In this document: positions 9,490 through 19,047 of the stretch, in pieces | How the letters are laid out: each line of letters begins with the position of its first letter | Numbering within the stretch: position 1 is the first letter of the stretch | Assembly (NCBI GenBank): GCA_944321335.1 | Contig: CALUKX010000002.1 | Location: forward strand, 1 to 64,000 | DNA from: an uncultured Phocaeicola sp. | GTDB lineage: Bacteria > Bacteroidota > Bacteroidia > Bacteroidales > Bacteroidaceae | DNA length: 64,000 nt | Direction: 5' to 3' | Notes under the pieces: model-generated | Told to the model about the DNA's origin: nothing | Seen by the model: only the letters and a program-made list of their open reading frames with translations | The model's database searches: none | Translations under genes and position numbers: made by a program

Positions 9490-11433
9490 TTATTGATTGT
9501 CATATTTATCCAAAAGATTTAAAGTTCTCAATAATTCTGCTACATTCATTGCGAACGAAACAGCTCCACGTCCTTGGAACGGCGGGTTACCATCGAAAAG
9601 TTCAGGTATAGAACCGATACAATGACATGTCATCTGATCCTCATAACCGATGAGCTGGCGTTCCACGAATGAGATAGCACTACGTTTATAGATACGAAGA
9701 TATGCCTCCATATAGAAACCTTCCAGCCACGGCCATGCAGTACCCTGATGATAAGCATAATCGCGTTGGATTTGCGGGCCTACATAGTTCGGATTATATC
9801 CACCGCTCTTCGGGCTCAACGAACGCAATCCTTTCGGAGTAAGCAGTTCCTTGGTAACGATATCGATAACCCCCTTCTTCTGCTTGGCATCCAACGGAGA
9901 GTAATCAAAAGCAGCCGTAAAAATCATGTTCGGGCGTACGCTCCAATCCATCATATCTCCATCGACATAATCCAACAGGTAACCGTATTCATTCAGGAAT
10001 GTATCTTTGAACGACTGGCCGGCTTTTTCAGCCAACTGGGTAAGACGTTGAGCGAATGTATCATCACCGGCTCCAACCGATAGTTCAGCGACAAACATCA
10101 AAGCATTGTACCACAGTGCATTAAACTCAACGATGTAACCGGAACGAGGAGTAACCGGACGACCGTTAACGGTAGCATTCATCCATGTCACAGCCTTTTC
10201 CTTACCATCGGCATAAACCAATCCGTTATCCTTCACCAGCAGGTTCGGATGCTTACCTTCCACCAGATAAGTCATCATGTCTTTCAGCAAAGTTCCATAC
10301 TTGATACGAGCACCTTCGCGAGATACCATTTTCGCATACTGCTGAACAGTCCATACGGCCCACAACATTACATCCGGGTGTTCGATTTCCGCCACTTTCA
10401 GACTGTTCTCTTCCCCATTCATGAAAGCATATAGAGCCTTTTCGGCTGTCTGCATGACAGTTTCGAATTTTTCCACCTCATTTACAGAAAGCGTCAATCC
10501 CGGCAATGAAATGAACATATCGCGGGCACGGCACTTGAACCACGGATATCCGGCAAGGATATAATAATCGTCACCCTGCTTGTTCAGGAACTGATGAGCC
10601 GCATTGATCAGGCAGTTCTTGAAGTTATCACGCGGTGTACGCTGTTCCATCTCATTGGCAAACAACGTATTAAGATTGGTTGAACCTATATCAGATATAC
10701 CACCGGAGAAAACGATCGGACGGTCTTTGGTAATTTCGACTTCAAAATAACCGGGAACGTACAAGTCTTCATTGAAATCATAACCACGTTCCTGTTCTTT
10801 AGGATATTCGATGCCTCTGTACCAATCGGGTTGGAAATGGAATTCGTTCTTTTTGCTCAACTGCATATACAATTCGGGATAACCCGGATACATGCAAGTC
10901 TTGATTCCATTCTTCACTTCGTCGTAATGACGGTTTGCCTGTGCGTTTTCATGAGTATACTGACGAACACTACGGAATGCCAGATAGGGGCGTAAGCGTA
11001 AGATTGTCTTTGAGTGTGCCTCCAACAATGTGTAACGGATCAGGATCCGATTCTCATGATGTACAAATACCTTCTCTTTTTTGAGAACGACTCCTCCCAC
11101 CCTGTAGATGGTTGTAGGTACTTTTTCACACTCGAACTCGCGGATATACTTATGACCACGGGGACTAAAATTATCTCCATGATATTTATGGAGCCCCAAG
11201 TTGAATTCCGCTCCGTGCTGGATTACAGTTTCATCCAGAGATGACAATAACACATGATTTTCGTCATCCAATTCAGGAACAGGAATTACCAACAGTCCAT
11301 GGTATTTGCGAGTATTACAATCTACAATTGTAGAACAATGGTACGCACCCGAGCGATTCGTACGAAGAATTTCACGCGGAAGAGATTCTTCTAGATTCGT
11401 CATCAGCGTTTTGTCAAATCGTAAATAACTCAT
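9490..11433 (-). CDS. Glycogen debranching enzyme (amylo-alpha-1,6-glucosidase)
   Basis: 647 residues. The N-terminal domain has the family signature LRTNRSGAYHCSTIVDCNTRKYHGLLV-like (read as TNRSGAY then TRKYHGLLV). The C-terminal (alpha/alpha)6 barrel has GYPWFKCRARDMFISLPGL, where many homologues read WGRD, and YHQGTAWPWLEGFYMEAYL near the end. The enzyme hydrolyses alpha-1,6 branch points of glycogen in the cytoplasm. It is the first gene of the leftward glycogen cluster, with a well-matched promoter just upstream (11490-11519). The change from WGRD to RARD is seen directly. Whether it affects catalysis is unknown, and similar variants may be normal in this order. Confidence 0.92.
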   Translation of the reverse strand: MSYLRFDKTLMTNLEESLPREILRTNRSGAYHCSTIVDCNTRKYHGLLVIPVPELDDENHVLLSSLDETVIQHGAEFNLGLHKYHGDNFSPRGHKYIREFECEKVPTTIYRVGGVVLKKEKVFVHHENRILIRYTLLEAHSKTILRLRPYLAFRSVRQYTHENAQANRHYDEVKNGIKTCMYPGYPELYMQLSKKNEFHFQPDWYRGIEYPKEQERGYDFNEDLYVPGYFEVEITKDRPIVFSGGISDIGSTNLNTLFANEMEQRTPRDNFKNCLINAAHQFLNKQGDDYYILAGYPWFKCRARDMFISLPGLTLSVNEVEKFETVMQTAEKALYAFMNGEENSLKVAEIEHPDVMLWAVWTVQQYAKMVSREGARIKYGTLLKDMMTYLVEGKHPNLLVKDNGLVYADGKEKAVTWMNATVNGRPVTPRSGYIVEFNALWYNALMFVAELSVGAGDDTFAQRLTQLAEKAGQSFKDTFLNEYGYLLDYVDGDMMDWSVRPNMIFTAAFDYSPLDAKQKKGVIDIVTKELLTPKGLRSLSPKSGGYNPNYVGPQIQRDYAYHQGTAWPWLEGFYMEAYLRIYKRSAISFVERQLIGYEDQMTCHCIGSIPELFDGNPPFQGRGAVSFAMNVAELLRTLNLLDKYDNQ

Positions 11434-11489
11434 AGTTGTTATATTAAGGTTATTGTTAGTAGTTCGATAAAAATGCCTTTTTAGTACGT

Positions 11490-11519
11490 CAAAATTAGTA
11501 ATTATAAAGAGAAAGCAAA
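11490..11519 (-). promoter_or_regulatory. Bacteroidota-type promoter of the glycogen cluster
   Basis: On the minus strand, TTTG (11516-11519), an 18-bp spacer, then TAATTTTG (11490-11497) match the TTTG-N19-TAnnTTTG consensus. The -7 element lies about 57 bp before the debranching-enzyme start codon. Confidence 0.65.
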
Positions 11520-11635
11520 ATTAAATGCTTCTTTTTTTTGACATATTTTAAAAAGAATCCGCCAAAAACAATCTTTTGTTTATTTTCTTCTTGAAAGATG
11601 TGTCGAGCAACATAAATTTAACATACAAAAATGCA

Positions 11636-11667
11636 AGAAGGCCACCTGCAAAAGCAGACAGCCTTCT
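11636..11667 (-). terminator. serS terminator
   Basis: AGAAGGC and CTGC pair with GCAG and GCCTTCT around an AAAA loop, with CAC/ACA as an internal bulge. It lies just downstream of the serS stop codon. Confidence 0.75.
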
Positions 11668-11691
11668 CTATTATACGATTTATTTCTTGTC

Positions 11692-12966
11692 TTATTTGAT
11701 CATATCGAATCCGCAATATGGAACCAAAGCTTTCGGAATCCGGATACCTTCCGGAGTCTGGTTGTTTTCAAGTAATGCCGCTACGATTCGAGGCAATGCC
11801 AATGCGGAACCATTCAATGTATGACAAAGCTCGGTCTTCTTTTCAGCACTACGATAACGGCATTTCAGACGGTTTGCCTGATATGTGTCAAAGTTTGAAA
11901 CAGATGAAACTTCCAGCCAACGTTTCTGGGCTTCAGAATATACTTCAAAGTCGTAACAGATAGCAGCAGTGAAACTCATGTCGCCACCGCACAAGCGAAG
12001 GATACGGTAAGGAAGTTCCAATTTCTGCAACAAGCCTTCCACATGATCCAACATTTCCTGATGCGACTGCTTTGAATGTTCCGGTTTATCGATACGCACC
12101 AATTCAACCTTTGAGAATTCATGCAGACGGTTCAATCCACGGACATCCTTTCCGTATGAACCTGCTTCGCGACGGAAACACTGTGTATATGCACAATTCT
12201 TGATAGGCAGCTGCTTTTCATCCAGAATTACATCACGATAAATATTCGTTACAGGAACTTCTGCAGTCGGAATCAGATACAGATCATCAAGATTGCAATG
12301 ATACATCTGTCCTTCCTTATCAGGCAACTGTCCTGTTCCATAACCGGAAGCAGCGTTTACAACTGTAGGAGGCATAATTTCTTCATATCCTGCAGCACGG
12401 GCTTCGTCCAGGAAGAAATTGATCAATGCACGCTGAAGGCGGGCACCCTGCCCTCTATATACAGGGAAACCGGCACCTGTAATTTTTACACCCAAATCGA
12501 AATCGATCAGGTTGTATTTCTTTGCAAGTTCCCAATGTGGCAGTGCATCTTTAGGAAGTTCCGTTTCCATACCACCCATCTTTACAACCAGGTTATCTTC
12601 GGCTGTTGCACCTTCAGGCACTTCATCGTATGGTACATTAGGAATTGTGTACAACAGATTCTGCAAATCTTCCGCAGCCTGATCCATCTGTGCCTGCAAA
12701 TCTTTGCTGGCTTCCTTAATTTCTGCAACACGTGCTTTTGCTGCTTCAGCCTCTTCCTTCTTACCTTCCTTCATCAAAGCACCGATAGTCTTGGAAGTAG
12801 CGTTTACCTCAGCCAGGTTTTTATCTAGTTGATTTTGAGCCGTACGTCTTTTGTCGTTCAATTCAAGCACTTGGGCAATAGCTTCCTTTGCATTCGCGAA
12901 GTGCTTCTTTTCCAATCCACGGATAACCTTGTCGGTATCCTCAGTAATTTGTTTAATTGTAAGCAT
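11692..12966 (-). CDS. serS: Seryl-tRNA synthetase
   Basis: 424 residues, the usual length. The N-terminal about 110 residues form the long antiparallel coiled-coil arm that grips the tRNA-Ser variable arm. The class II catalytic core follows with motif 2 (CFRREAGSYGKDVRGLNRLHEF-like, seen as AYTQCFRREAGSYGKDVRG) and motif 3 near the end (LNGSALALPRIVAALLENNQ). It charges tRNA-Ser in the cytoplasm and is essential. It is monocistronic, with a -7 promoter element at 13012-13019 and a terminator at 11636-11667. Confidence 0.98.
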   Translation of the reverse strand: MLTIKQITEDTDKVIRGLEKKHFANAKEAIAQVLELNDKRRTAQNQLDKNLAEVNATSKTIGALMKEGKKEEAEAAKARVAEIKEASKDLQAQMDQAAEDLQNLLYTIPNVPYDEVPEGATAEDNLVVKMGGMETELPKDALPHWELAKKYNLIDFDLGVKITGAGFPVYRGQGARLQRALINFFLDEARAAGYEEIMPPTVVNAASGYGTGQLPDKEGQMYHCNLDDLYLIPTAEVPVTNIYRDVILDEKQLPIKNCAYTQCFRREAGSYGKDVRGLNRLHEFSKVELVRIDKPEHSKQSHQEMLDHVEGLLQKLELPYRILRLCGGDMSFTAAICYDFEVYSEAQKRWLEVSSVSNFDTYQANRLKCRYRSAEKKTELCHTLNGSALALPRIVAALLENNQTPEGIRIPKALVPYCGFDMIK

Positions 12967-13011
12967 ATCTTTTTACTTTAATGGAACTATATCATTGCTT
13001 TTATAATGCTG

Positions 13012-13019
13012 CAAAGATA
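13012..13019 (-). promoter_or_regulatory. Candidate -7 promoter element of serS
   Basis: Minus strand reads TATCTTTG (TAnnTTTG), about 46 bp before the serS start. A TTG occurs 22 bp further upstream, slightly beyond the usual spacing. Confidence 0.5.
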
Positions 13020-13072
13020 TAGTTTTTTATTGAAATATGTACAAGAGAATTCATTATATAAATTTATCAAAA

Positions 13073-14269
13073 TCAGAAAACAGGCAATGTATAGACCAAT
13101 CCTACCGATATCCTCTGAGCGCTTATATCATCAGCCCCCCAAACACGTGCACGACTGCTCACATGGGTTTTCTTGTATAACAGATGGAGATACAACAGAA
13201 ATTCACTGTTCTTCATGGGGAAATATTCGGCACAGATCTGGGCATTCCATGTCCTTCTATAATTGCCCGCCTGAATCTCATCGTACGACCTATAAATATT
13301 GCCGAGTTCATATACTCCTTTTATATACATGTTCCAATGCGGACCGATCCGGTAATCCAGATTGGCTATCGTTGTGAAATAATCAACATACTTCAATGTC
13401 CGCCCTCGACCTTCTTCATCACCGGTAAGCCGGCTAATTAACCCTTTCGAATCCAGTCCCTCACGTGAATACATGAAATCGATGTAGGCAAGAAAGGGTT
13501 TCCTGTCCCATGCATTACCACAGGTAAAGAAAAAAATATTCTTTCCTTTTGCCTGTTGCCCATACGAAAGCGAATACCGCAACTGCAATGAATGTCCCAT
13601 GAAATGTCCGGCCCAATTTATCGTCCCGAGCAACGGGATTTTTGATTCTTTCTCTTCTTCCGGCAAACCATATACAAACATCTCGTCGGTGCTTCCGTTA
13701 CGGTTATTGACCAACTGGAAATTGAATACCTGATTCGGATTCAGTTTATATTCCAGATTCACCCCTGCCTGATAACAAGATAAAAAACTATTGAAATCGG
13801 AATAATAACGTACTTTAATGGCATTTACCCAACATTCATATCCGCTGAACTGAACCGCCTGCTTCCCTACCGTCATCAACAATCTTCCGTTCAGTTGCCA
13901 GCCTACCATCGCCAGTTCCACCGAACCCGCCAAATTATCCAAAGCATATCCCGGATTTGCATGTTCGTTCAGATTCTGGCGGAAATGATACGAGAACTTT
14001 TTATTGAAAGAACCATGAATTTCCCAACGGATACGATTCACCTTAAATACGCCTTCCTCGAAATCTCCATCAACGAATTCGGCATTTGCCGACGTCGCAA
14101 ACTGTACATTCATGTGCGGCCAATCGATTTCCGGACGTTTGTCGGTTATTTTTTCAAGCAAGGTTTCCGCTTCCTCCGTAGAAACCAGCGATTCATTCTG
14201 TGCAAACAATCCGGAAACCATACACAATTGAACCATCAGTATCACCCATTTTCTCTGAATACAAGTCAT
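13073..14269 (-). CDS. Outer-membrane beta-barrel protein, phosphate-selective porin O/P-like
   Basis: 398 residues from the chosen ATG, which begins a good Sec signal peptide (MTCIQRKWVILMVQLCMVSGLFAQ, read to the AQ cleavage region). A longer frame exists to 14332, but it would put 21 residues before the signal. The mature protein alternates aromatic and polar residues in beta-strand pattern (VRYYSDFNSFLSCYQAGVN, LQLRYSLSYGQQ) and ends ISVGLVYTLPVF, a typical C-terminal aromatic barrel strand. This fits the porin O/P family, which forms 16-strand barrels in the outer membrane. The substrate cannot be deduced. It lies between serS and kdsA and appears to be transcribed alone. Confidence 0.75.
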   Translation of the reverse strand: MTCIQRKWVILMVQLCMVSGLFAQNESLVSTEEAETLLEKITDKRPEIDWPHMNVQFATSANAEFVDGDFEEGVFKVNRIRWEIHGSFNKKFSYHFRQNLNEHANPGYALDNLAGSVELAMVGWQLNGRLLMTVGKQAVQFSGYECWVNAIKVRYYSDFNSFLSCYQAGVNLEYKLNPNQVFNFQLVNNRNGSTDEMFVYGLPEEEKESKIPLLGTINWAGHFMGHSLQLRYSLSYGQQAKGKNIFFFTCGNAWDRKPFLAYIDFMYSREGLDSKGLISRLTGDEEGRGRTLKYVDYFTTIANLDYRIGPHWNMYIKGVYELGNIYRSYDEIQAGNYRRTWNAQICAEYFPMKNSEFLLYLHLLYKKTHVSSRARVWGADDISAQRISVGLVYTLPVF

Positions 14270-14325
14270 AATAGTATCATATATTGAATGAGAAATCAAG
14301 AACAAAGAGATTACAATATATGAAA

Positions 14326-14361
14326 ACGGCATCCGGTACTATTAAGTTTACCGGATGCCGT
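14326..14361 (-). terminator. Terminator of the kdsA / lipid kinase / miaA cluster
   Basis: Perfect 13-bp stem, ACGGCATCCGGTA paired with TACCGGATGCCGT, followed on the minus strand by an AT-rich stretch. It sits between the kdsA stop and the porin gene start. Confidence 0.8.
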
Positions 14362-14383
14362 CATTTTATCAGAAAAGCATTCT

Positions 14384-15193
14384 TTATAAGATACTTTGAC
14401 GAATTCGAACCAATTTTTCCAACAAGCCTTCCAACAGATCCAGTTTCAGCATATTGGCGCCATCGCTTTTGGCAACCGATGGATCTTCATGGGTTTCCAT
14501 AAACAAGCCGTCTACACCCACAGCTACACCTGCCTTGGCTACTGTTTCGATCAGTTGCGGCATTCCTCCCGTAACCCCCGAAGTCTGATTGGGTTGCTGC
14601 AGGGAATGGGTAACATCCAAAATCACCGGATGACCGAATGTCTGCATTTCTGGAATACCACGATAATCCACAATCAAATCCTGATAACCGAAAGTAGTTC
14701 CTCTTTCAGTAAGCATAACCTGCGGATTACCCGCTTCAACCACCTTATCAGCAGCAAAAAGCATCGCACCCGGCGAAAGGAACTGCCCTTTCTTTATATT
14801 TACAATCTTACCGGTCTTAGCGGCAGCCACCAACAAATCTGTCTGACGGCAGAGAAATGCCGGAATCTGCAGCACATCTACATATTCGGCAGCCATTGCC
14901 GCTTCATCAGCTGCATGGATATCCGTTACGACCGGAACGCCGAAAGTATTACGGACCTTAGCCAGCACTTTCAACGCTTTCTCATCACCGATACCGGTAA
15001 ACGAGTCCAAACGCGAACGGTTGGCCTTTCGGTACGACCCTTTAAATATATAAGGTATATTCAATTTATCGGTAATTTTCACTACCCGTTCGGCAATACG
15101 TAGAGCCATATCTTCCCCTTCGATAACACAAGGGCCCGCCAACAAGAAGAAATTATCGTTTTTCTTCAAATCTGCAATAGTCTGTATCTTCAT
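14384..15193 (-). CDS. kdsA: 2-dehydro-3-deoxyphosphooctonate aldolase (KDO-8-phosphate synthase)
   Basis: 269 residues. It condenses arabinose-5-phosphate and phosphoenolpyruvate to KDO-8-phosphate for the lipopolysaccharide core. Family motifs are clear: LAGPCVIE near the start, FKGSYRKANRS, PAFLCRQTDLLVAAA, KKGQFLSPG, FGYQDLIVDYRGIP and DVTHSLQQPN. The ATG at 15193 (MKIQTIADL) is chosen. An upstream in-frame TTG at 15202 would overlap the preceding gene by 4 bp and adds only three residues. The gene starts 5 bp after the lipid-kinase stop, so the two are co-transcribed. Confidence 0.97.
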   Translation of the reverse strand: MKIQTIADLKKNDNFFLLAGPCVIEGEDMALRIAERVVKITDKLNIPYIFKGSYRKANRSRLDSFTGIGDEKALKVLAKVRNTFGVPVVTDIHAADEAAMAAEYVDVLQIPAFLCRQTDLLVAAAKTGKIVNIKKGQFLSPGAMLFAADKVVEAGNPQVMLTERGTTFGYQDLIVDYRGIPEMQTFGHPVILDVTHSLQQPNQTSGVTGGMPQLIETVAKAGVAVGVDGLFMETHEDPSVAKSDGANMLKLDLLEGLLEKLVRIRQSIL

Positions 15194-15198
15194 ATTTT

Positions 15199-16131
15199 TC
15201 AATTAGGAATTATCAAAGTCAACGCCTCCGGCGCAATCGTTATATCAATCGGGAAATGACGGTCGAAACAGATTCGTCCGTCGTAACTGATTTCCGCATT
15301 CTTGGCACGCAAGATCTTCACATGACGGGTACGATAAGGTTTGACGGTCTTATGATTAAGCAGCCGTCCCTGCTGCAGCATCCACAATCCCGAAATCAAT
15401 TGCCTTAATTCCGGACGGTAGATCAAGGAAACATCCAGCCAACCGTTGTATGGCACCGCACTAGGAGTCAAGCCATAGCCTCTGCAGCTGCCAATGGCAA
15501 CAGCCATCAGACGCCCTCTGATATGTTCGTTATTGATACGTAAATGCATCCGATACAATTTGCGTTCGAAAGCAACGAGAAACAGCGACGACAAATAGGA
15601 AAGCAAAGGTATCCCCCAAAAACGACGGGTTTCATTGGTGATGCGGACAATCCGGGCACCCAATCCGATATATACGGCATTCAAGAAGTAATGGGTAAGA
15701 TGTTTCTCACCGTCATAATAGGAGAATACACCCACATCCACCTTACGTAAACGACGGTTTATCAACACATCCACCGCTCCTTTATAATCATCGGAATCCA
15801 AGCCCCAATATTTTGCAAAATCATTACCGATACCATTTGGAATGATTCCCATCGCTATATCGTTCTTGTCTTCCACTTCCGAATTCAAGATCCCGTTCAG
15901 TGTATCATTGATAGCACCATCGCCACCGACAACCACAATGGTCTTGTAGCCGTTATTGGCCATGGTACGTGCCAGTCTCTCTACCGAGCCGAATCCCTCC
16001 GAATGTACATAGTCATATTGTACTCCGCGACTATCCATATAATCGAGAATCGCCTTCCATCGCTTCTGCGCTTTCCGGCTTCCGGCTTTGGGGTTATAGA
16101 TTACCCCCCATCTAGTAGGTTCTACGGCCAT
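15199..16131 (-). CDS. Diacylglycerol/sphingolipid kinase-type lipid kinase
   Basis: 310 residues with the DAGK catalytic fold: NPKAGS near the N-terminus, the nucleotide-binding VVVGGDGAINDTLNGIL, then GIIPNGIGNDFAKYWG. It probably phosphorylates a membrane lipid such as diacylglycerol or a sphingoid base at the inner face of the membrane. Bacteroidales make sphingolipids, so either substrate is possible. It lies 11 bp after the miaA stop and 5 bp before kdsA in a compact leftward cluster. Confidence 0.88.
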   Translation of the reverse strand: MAVEPTRWGVIYNPKAGSRKAQKRWKAILDYMDSRGVQYDYVHSEGFGSVERLARTMANNGYKTIVVVGGDGAINDTLNGILNSEVEDKNDIAMGIIPNGIGNDFAKYWGLDSDDYKGAVDVLINRRLRKVDVGVFSYYDGEKHLTHYFLNAVYIGLGARIVRITNETRRFWGIPLLSYLSSLFLVAFERKLYRMHLRINNEHIRGRLMAVAIGSCRGYGLTPSAVPYNGWLDVSLIYRPELRQLISGLWMLQQGRLLNHKTVKPYRTRHVKILRAKNAEISYDGRICFDRHFPIDITIAPEALTLIIPN

Positions 16132-16142
16132 AATCTATATCT

Positions 16143-17057
16143 TTAGTTGTTTAGTAATTCCATTATCTCATTCACTTTTTCTTCCATGGGTCGGGTTGCG
16201 TCAATCCAATGGATAGTAAACCCTCTCCGCTCCATACCCCTGAACCATGTCATTTGTCTTTTGGCAAACTGATGGATAGCAATTTCAAGCTGATGATACA
16301 TTTCATCATAAGTCAGCTGTCCGGTAACGTAAAGTGTAAGGTATTTATATTCCAGTCCATAATAGATCAGGTCTTCCGGAGCAATACCGCTGTCAATCAA
16401 TCTCCTCACCTCTTCTACCATACCTTCATCCAAACGTTGCTTCAAACGGCGTGAAATCTTTTCCCTTCGCAACTCCCGATCAATATCTACACCCACAATC
16501 AGGCTTTTCAGTGTTGGGAATTCCCGTGCATCTACCGGCTGATGCAAATAGTATTCCTCTATTTCAATGGCTCGGATGGCACGTTTGACCGTATCTACAT
16601 CTGTCGTATTATGAAGTTTCTTATAGGAAGCCAACATGGTTGTAAGCTCTTCCAACGACTTGTCGGCCAACTTTAGTCTCAGTTCCGGATTTTCAGGGAC
16701 AGGAAGCAGGCGGTAGCCTTTAAGTACAGATTCCAGATACATGCCTGTACCGCCACAAAGGATCGGCAGCAGGCCACGGGAACGCATATCTTCGTATGCT
16801 TTCAGAAAATCACGTTGGAATTCGAATACATTATATTTATATCCAGGTTCGGCAATATCAATAAGGTGATATGGAATCGGTTTCCCATCGACGACATAAT
16901 CGGCCAGATCCTTTCCTGTACCCAAGTCCATCCGACGATATATCTGCCGACTGTCACCACTGATAATTTCAGTATGCAACCGTGCAGCCAGAGCCGCAGC
17001 CAAAGGAGTCTTTCCTGAAGCTGTCGGACCAAGTATGGTTATCAGATCATAATTCAT
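16143..17057 (-). CDS. miaA: tRNA dimethylallyltransferase
   Basis: 304 residues. The P-loop GPTASGKT is at residues about 10-17, followed by the family motif SGDSRQIYRRMDLGTGK, GGTGMYLESVLKGY, and a C-terminal QFAKRQMTWFRG region that contacts tRNA. The enzyme transfers a dimethylallyl group to A37 of tRNAs that read codons beginning with U. It is the first gene of the miaA / lipid kinase / kdsA leftward cluster. Confidence 0.97.
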   Translation of the reverse strand: MNYDLITILGPTASGKTPLAAALAARLHTEIISGDSRQIYRRMDLGTGKDLADYVVDGKPIPYHLIDIAEPGYKYNVFEFQRDFLKAYEDMRSRGLLPILCGGTGMYLESVLKGYRLLPVPENPELRLKLADKSLEELTTMLASYKKLHNTTDVDTVKRAIRAIEIEEYYLHQPVDAREFPTLKSLIVGVDIDRELRREKISRRLKQRLDEGMVEEVRRLIDSGIAPEDLIYYGLEYKYLTLYVTGQLTYDEMYHQLEIAIHQFAKRQMTWFRGMERRGFTIHWIDATRPMEEKVNEIMELLNN

Positions 17058-17154
17058 CGTTCATTACTGAATGTTCCCAAAGACAAAGATAATTCTTTTC
17101 TCCCATTATTAAAGCATAATCAGTCAATGAATCTCCAATTTTAGAATCCGGATC

Positions 17155-17949
17155 CTAACGTCTATATTTCTGTTTGATTGCAGGAAGCTCCTTTTGGATA
17201 TCACTGATACGGCGGGCATCACTAGGATGCGTACTCATAAATTCAGGAACATTCGACTGACCGCTGGAAGCCATTTTCTTCCAGAAATTGACAGCCACAT
17301 CCGGATTATAACCGGCAATTGTCATAAGTACCAAACCCATATAATCGGCTTCCGATTCATGCTTTCTGGAAAATGGAAGAACCATTCCATATTGGGCACC
17401 GATACCATATACCTTTCCGGCCAAGGCCTGTACAGCCGCACTCTTATCCGCAAGACTATTGCCAAGTATACGGGCTCCATATTGAGCCAATACCTCCTGA
17501 CTCATACGTTCGTTGCTATGTTTGGCCACAGCATGGGCTATTTCATGTCCAAGAACAACAGCCAACTCGTCATCAGAAGATACCAGTTTCATCAATCCTT
17601 CGTAAACCACAATCTTACCTCCCGGCATACAGAAAGCATTGATTTGATTTTCTTTCACCAAATTAAACTCCCAGGAAAAATTATTGACTTCACTTGCCAG
17701 ACCGTTCTGACGAAGATATTGCTCGGTTGCCGCAGCTAATTTCTGACCGACACGGGTTACCATTGCCGACTTTGTATAATTACTCGAACGGGTTGCACCC
17801 TGCATATATTGTTTATACTGTGTCAAGCTTGTCGACAATACATCTTGATCGGATACCAACAACAATTGCTTACGTCCAGTAAGCGGTACACTGCTACATC
17901 CTGCAAGGAACAGCAGGACAATCAAAGAAAGGACACCCAGTTTTTTCAT
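17155..17949 (-). CDS. M48-family zinc metalloprotease lipoprotein
   Basis: 264 residues from the ATG at 17949. An upstream extension in the same frame to 18027 lacks any signal and is not used. The signal peptide ends in a lipobox, LLFLAGCSS, so the protein is lipid-anchored. The catalytic zinc motif is HEIAHAVAKHSNER (HExxH), and the third ligand Glu is in SRKHESEADYMG. The arrangement matches periplasmic M48 proteases related to LoiP/BepA, which act on misfolded envelope proteins. It is transcribed alone. Confidence 0.93.
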   Translation of the reverse strand: MKKLGVLSLIVLLFLAGCSSVPLTGRKQLLLVSDQDVLSTSLTQYKQYMQGATRSSNYTKSAMVTRVGQKLAAATEQYLRQNGLASEVNNFSWEFNLVKENQINAFCMPGGKIVVYEGLMKLVSSDDELAVVLGHEIAHAVAKHSNERMSQEVLAQYGARILGNSLADKSAAVQALAGKVYGIGAQYGMVLPFSRKHESEADYMGLVLMTIAGYNPDVAVNFWKKMASSGQSNVPEFMSTHPSDARRISDIQKELPAIKQKYRR

Positions 17950-18093
17950 AATATTTAGAATTGGTTTTGAACGTAAAAATAGACTATTTTTTATTACATC
18001 AGTTCCAATTTCAGGAATTTTATTCAAACAATGCGAAAATAACTGTCATCATCCCTATTTATCCCACCAAAGAAACCGCTGCATATAAAACAA

Positions 18094-18126
18094 GAAGGAG
18101 CAACAACTTCCGCCGTTACTCCTTCC
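18094..18126 (-). terminator. Terminator downstream of tRNA-Pro
   Basis: GAAGGAG paired with CTCCTTC, with an added GTT/AAC inside after one mismatch. On the minus strand it is followed by TTGTTTTAT. It lies about 25 bp after the tRNA. Confidence 0.6.
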
Positions 18127-18149
18127 TGATTGTCTAACTTAAAACTTTG

Positions 18150-18224
18150 TCGGGGTAGCGGGATTCGAACCCACGACCCCCTGCTCCCAAAGCAGGTGCG
18201 CTAACCGGACTGCGCTACACCCCG
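18150..18224 (-). tRNA. tRNA-Pro, anticodon TGG
   Basis: On the minus strand the sequence folds as a complete cloverleaf. The acceptor stem is CGGGGTG with TACCCCG and discriminator A. The anticodon stem is CCTGC/GCAGG around loop TTTGGGA, giving anticodon TGG, and the T-arm contains GGTTCGAATCC. The C1:G72 pair and A73 are the identity elements of bacterial tRNA-Pro. CCA is not encoded. Confidence 0.95.
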
Positions 18225-18350
18225 AATTGTTTGGCTTATTTCTCAAAAGCGATGCAAAGGTAGAGGTTTTGACTTTAATATGCAAGCTTTTCCAATACTT
18301 TTTTCTTAGATAAAATCATGCACAGATACAAACTACGCGAAATCAAGGTA

Positions 18351-18989
18351 TTACAAAATACCGTTGATACAATTAATTTTCAAAAACAAATCATTACGCC
18401 AGTCGGACGCATTGACAGGCTGAAAGGTGTACATTCCCATCTTCTCGCCCATCTCTATGTTCGAGCCTCCATCATCGACAAACAAAGTTTCGGACGGAAC
18501 CATACCTGAATCCTTCAACATAAATTCAAAAATCCGTGAATCAGGCTTCGTATACCCTATCTTATAGGAAAGATACATCTTATCGAAATATGCATCCAAT
18601 GGCTTTCTTTCTGTCGTAAAGCCATCACTGCACGCCCATCCCATCACATACGGATTGGTGTTGCTCAAGATATACAACCTATACCCTTCTTCACGAAGCT
18701 GTTCCAGCAGATGCAGCCGACGGATATCCACTCCGGTAAAGAATCCCATCCACGCTTCCTGCACATCGGCTCTTGTCAATGATTTGCCACACAATTTTTC
18801 CAGTTCGGCACGATAGGCCTCTTCACTCAGCTTACCTTCTTCCAGTTCCTGAAAGATTCCCGTCTGATGATATTTGTCCAAACGCCGGTCTGCATCAAGC
18901 AGTCCCATACGGATAAATGACTTGACAGCATTTTCCCTGCTCAAATCAGCGATCACACCACCGAAATCAAAAACGATATTCTTTACCAT
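18351..18989 (-). CDS. HAD-superfamily phosphatase (YihX-like)
   Basis: 212 residues. Motif I is VFDFGGVI (nucleophile Asp followed by Gly-Gly, as in the YihX/epoxide-hydrolase-N type), motif II is LYILSNTN, motif III Lys is in GYTKPDSRIF, and motif IV is TLFVDDGGSNIEMG. An all-helical cap lies between motifs I and II. It is probably a cytoplasmic sugar-phosphate or nucleotide phosphatase, with the substrate unknown. It is divergent from the exonuclease gene, with facing promoter-like elements between them. Confidence 0.85.
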   Translation of the reverse strand: MVKNIVFDFGGVIADLSRENAVKSFIRMGLLDADRRLDKYHQTGIFQELEEGKLSEEAYRAELEKLCGKSLTRADVQEAWMGFFTGVDIRRLHLLEQLREEGYRLYILSNTNPYVMGWACSDGFTTERKPLDAYFDKMYLSYKIGYTKPDSRIFEFMLKDSGMVPSETLFVDDGGSNIEMGEKMGMYTFQPVNASDWRNDLFLKINCINGIL

Positions 18990-19018
18990 AATGTTATCTC
19001 CTTAATTTATTGTCGCCA

Positions 19019-19040
19019 CAAAAATAAAGAATTATTTTTG
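19019..19040. promoter_or_regulatory. Facing -7 elements between HAD and exonuclease genes
   Basis: Minus strand TATTTTTG (19019-19026) and plus strand TATTTTTG (19033-19040) both fit TAnnTTTG. The plus element has a TTG 20 bp upstream. It ends only 7 bp before the exonuclease ATG, which would give an almost leaderless mRNA, so it may be coincidental. Confidence 0.35.
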
Positions 19041-19047
19041 CATCATC

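Noticed and set aside
18150..18224. tRNA-Pro as the prophage attachment site
   Set aside because: The integrase and prophage edge lie over 7 kb away beyond ppdK, and no tRNA fragment is seen near the integrase.
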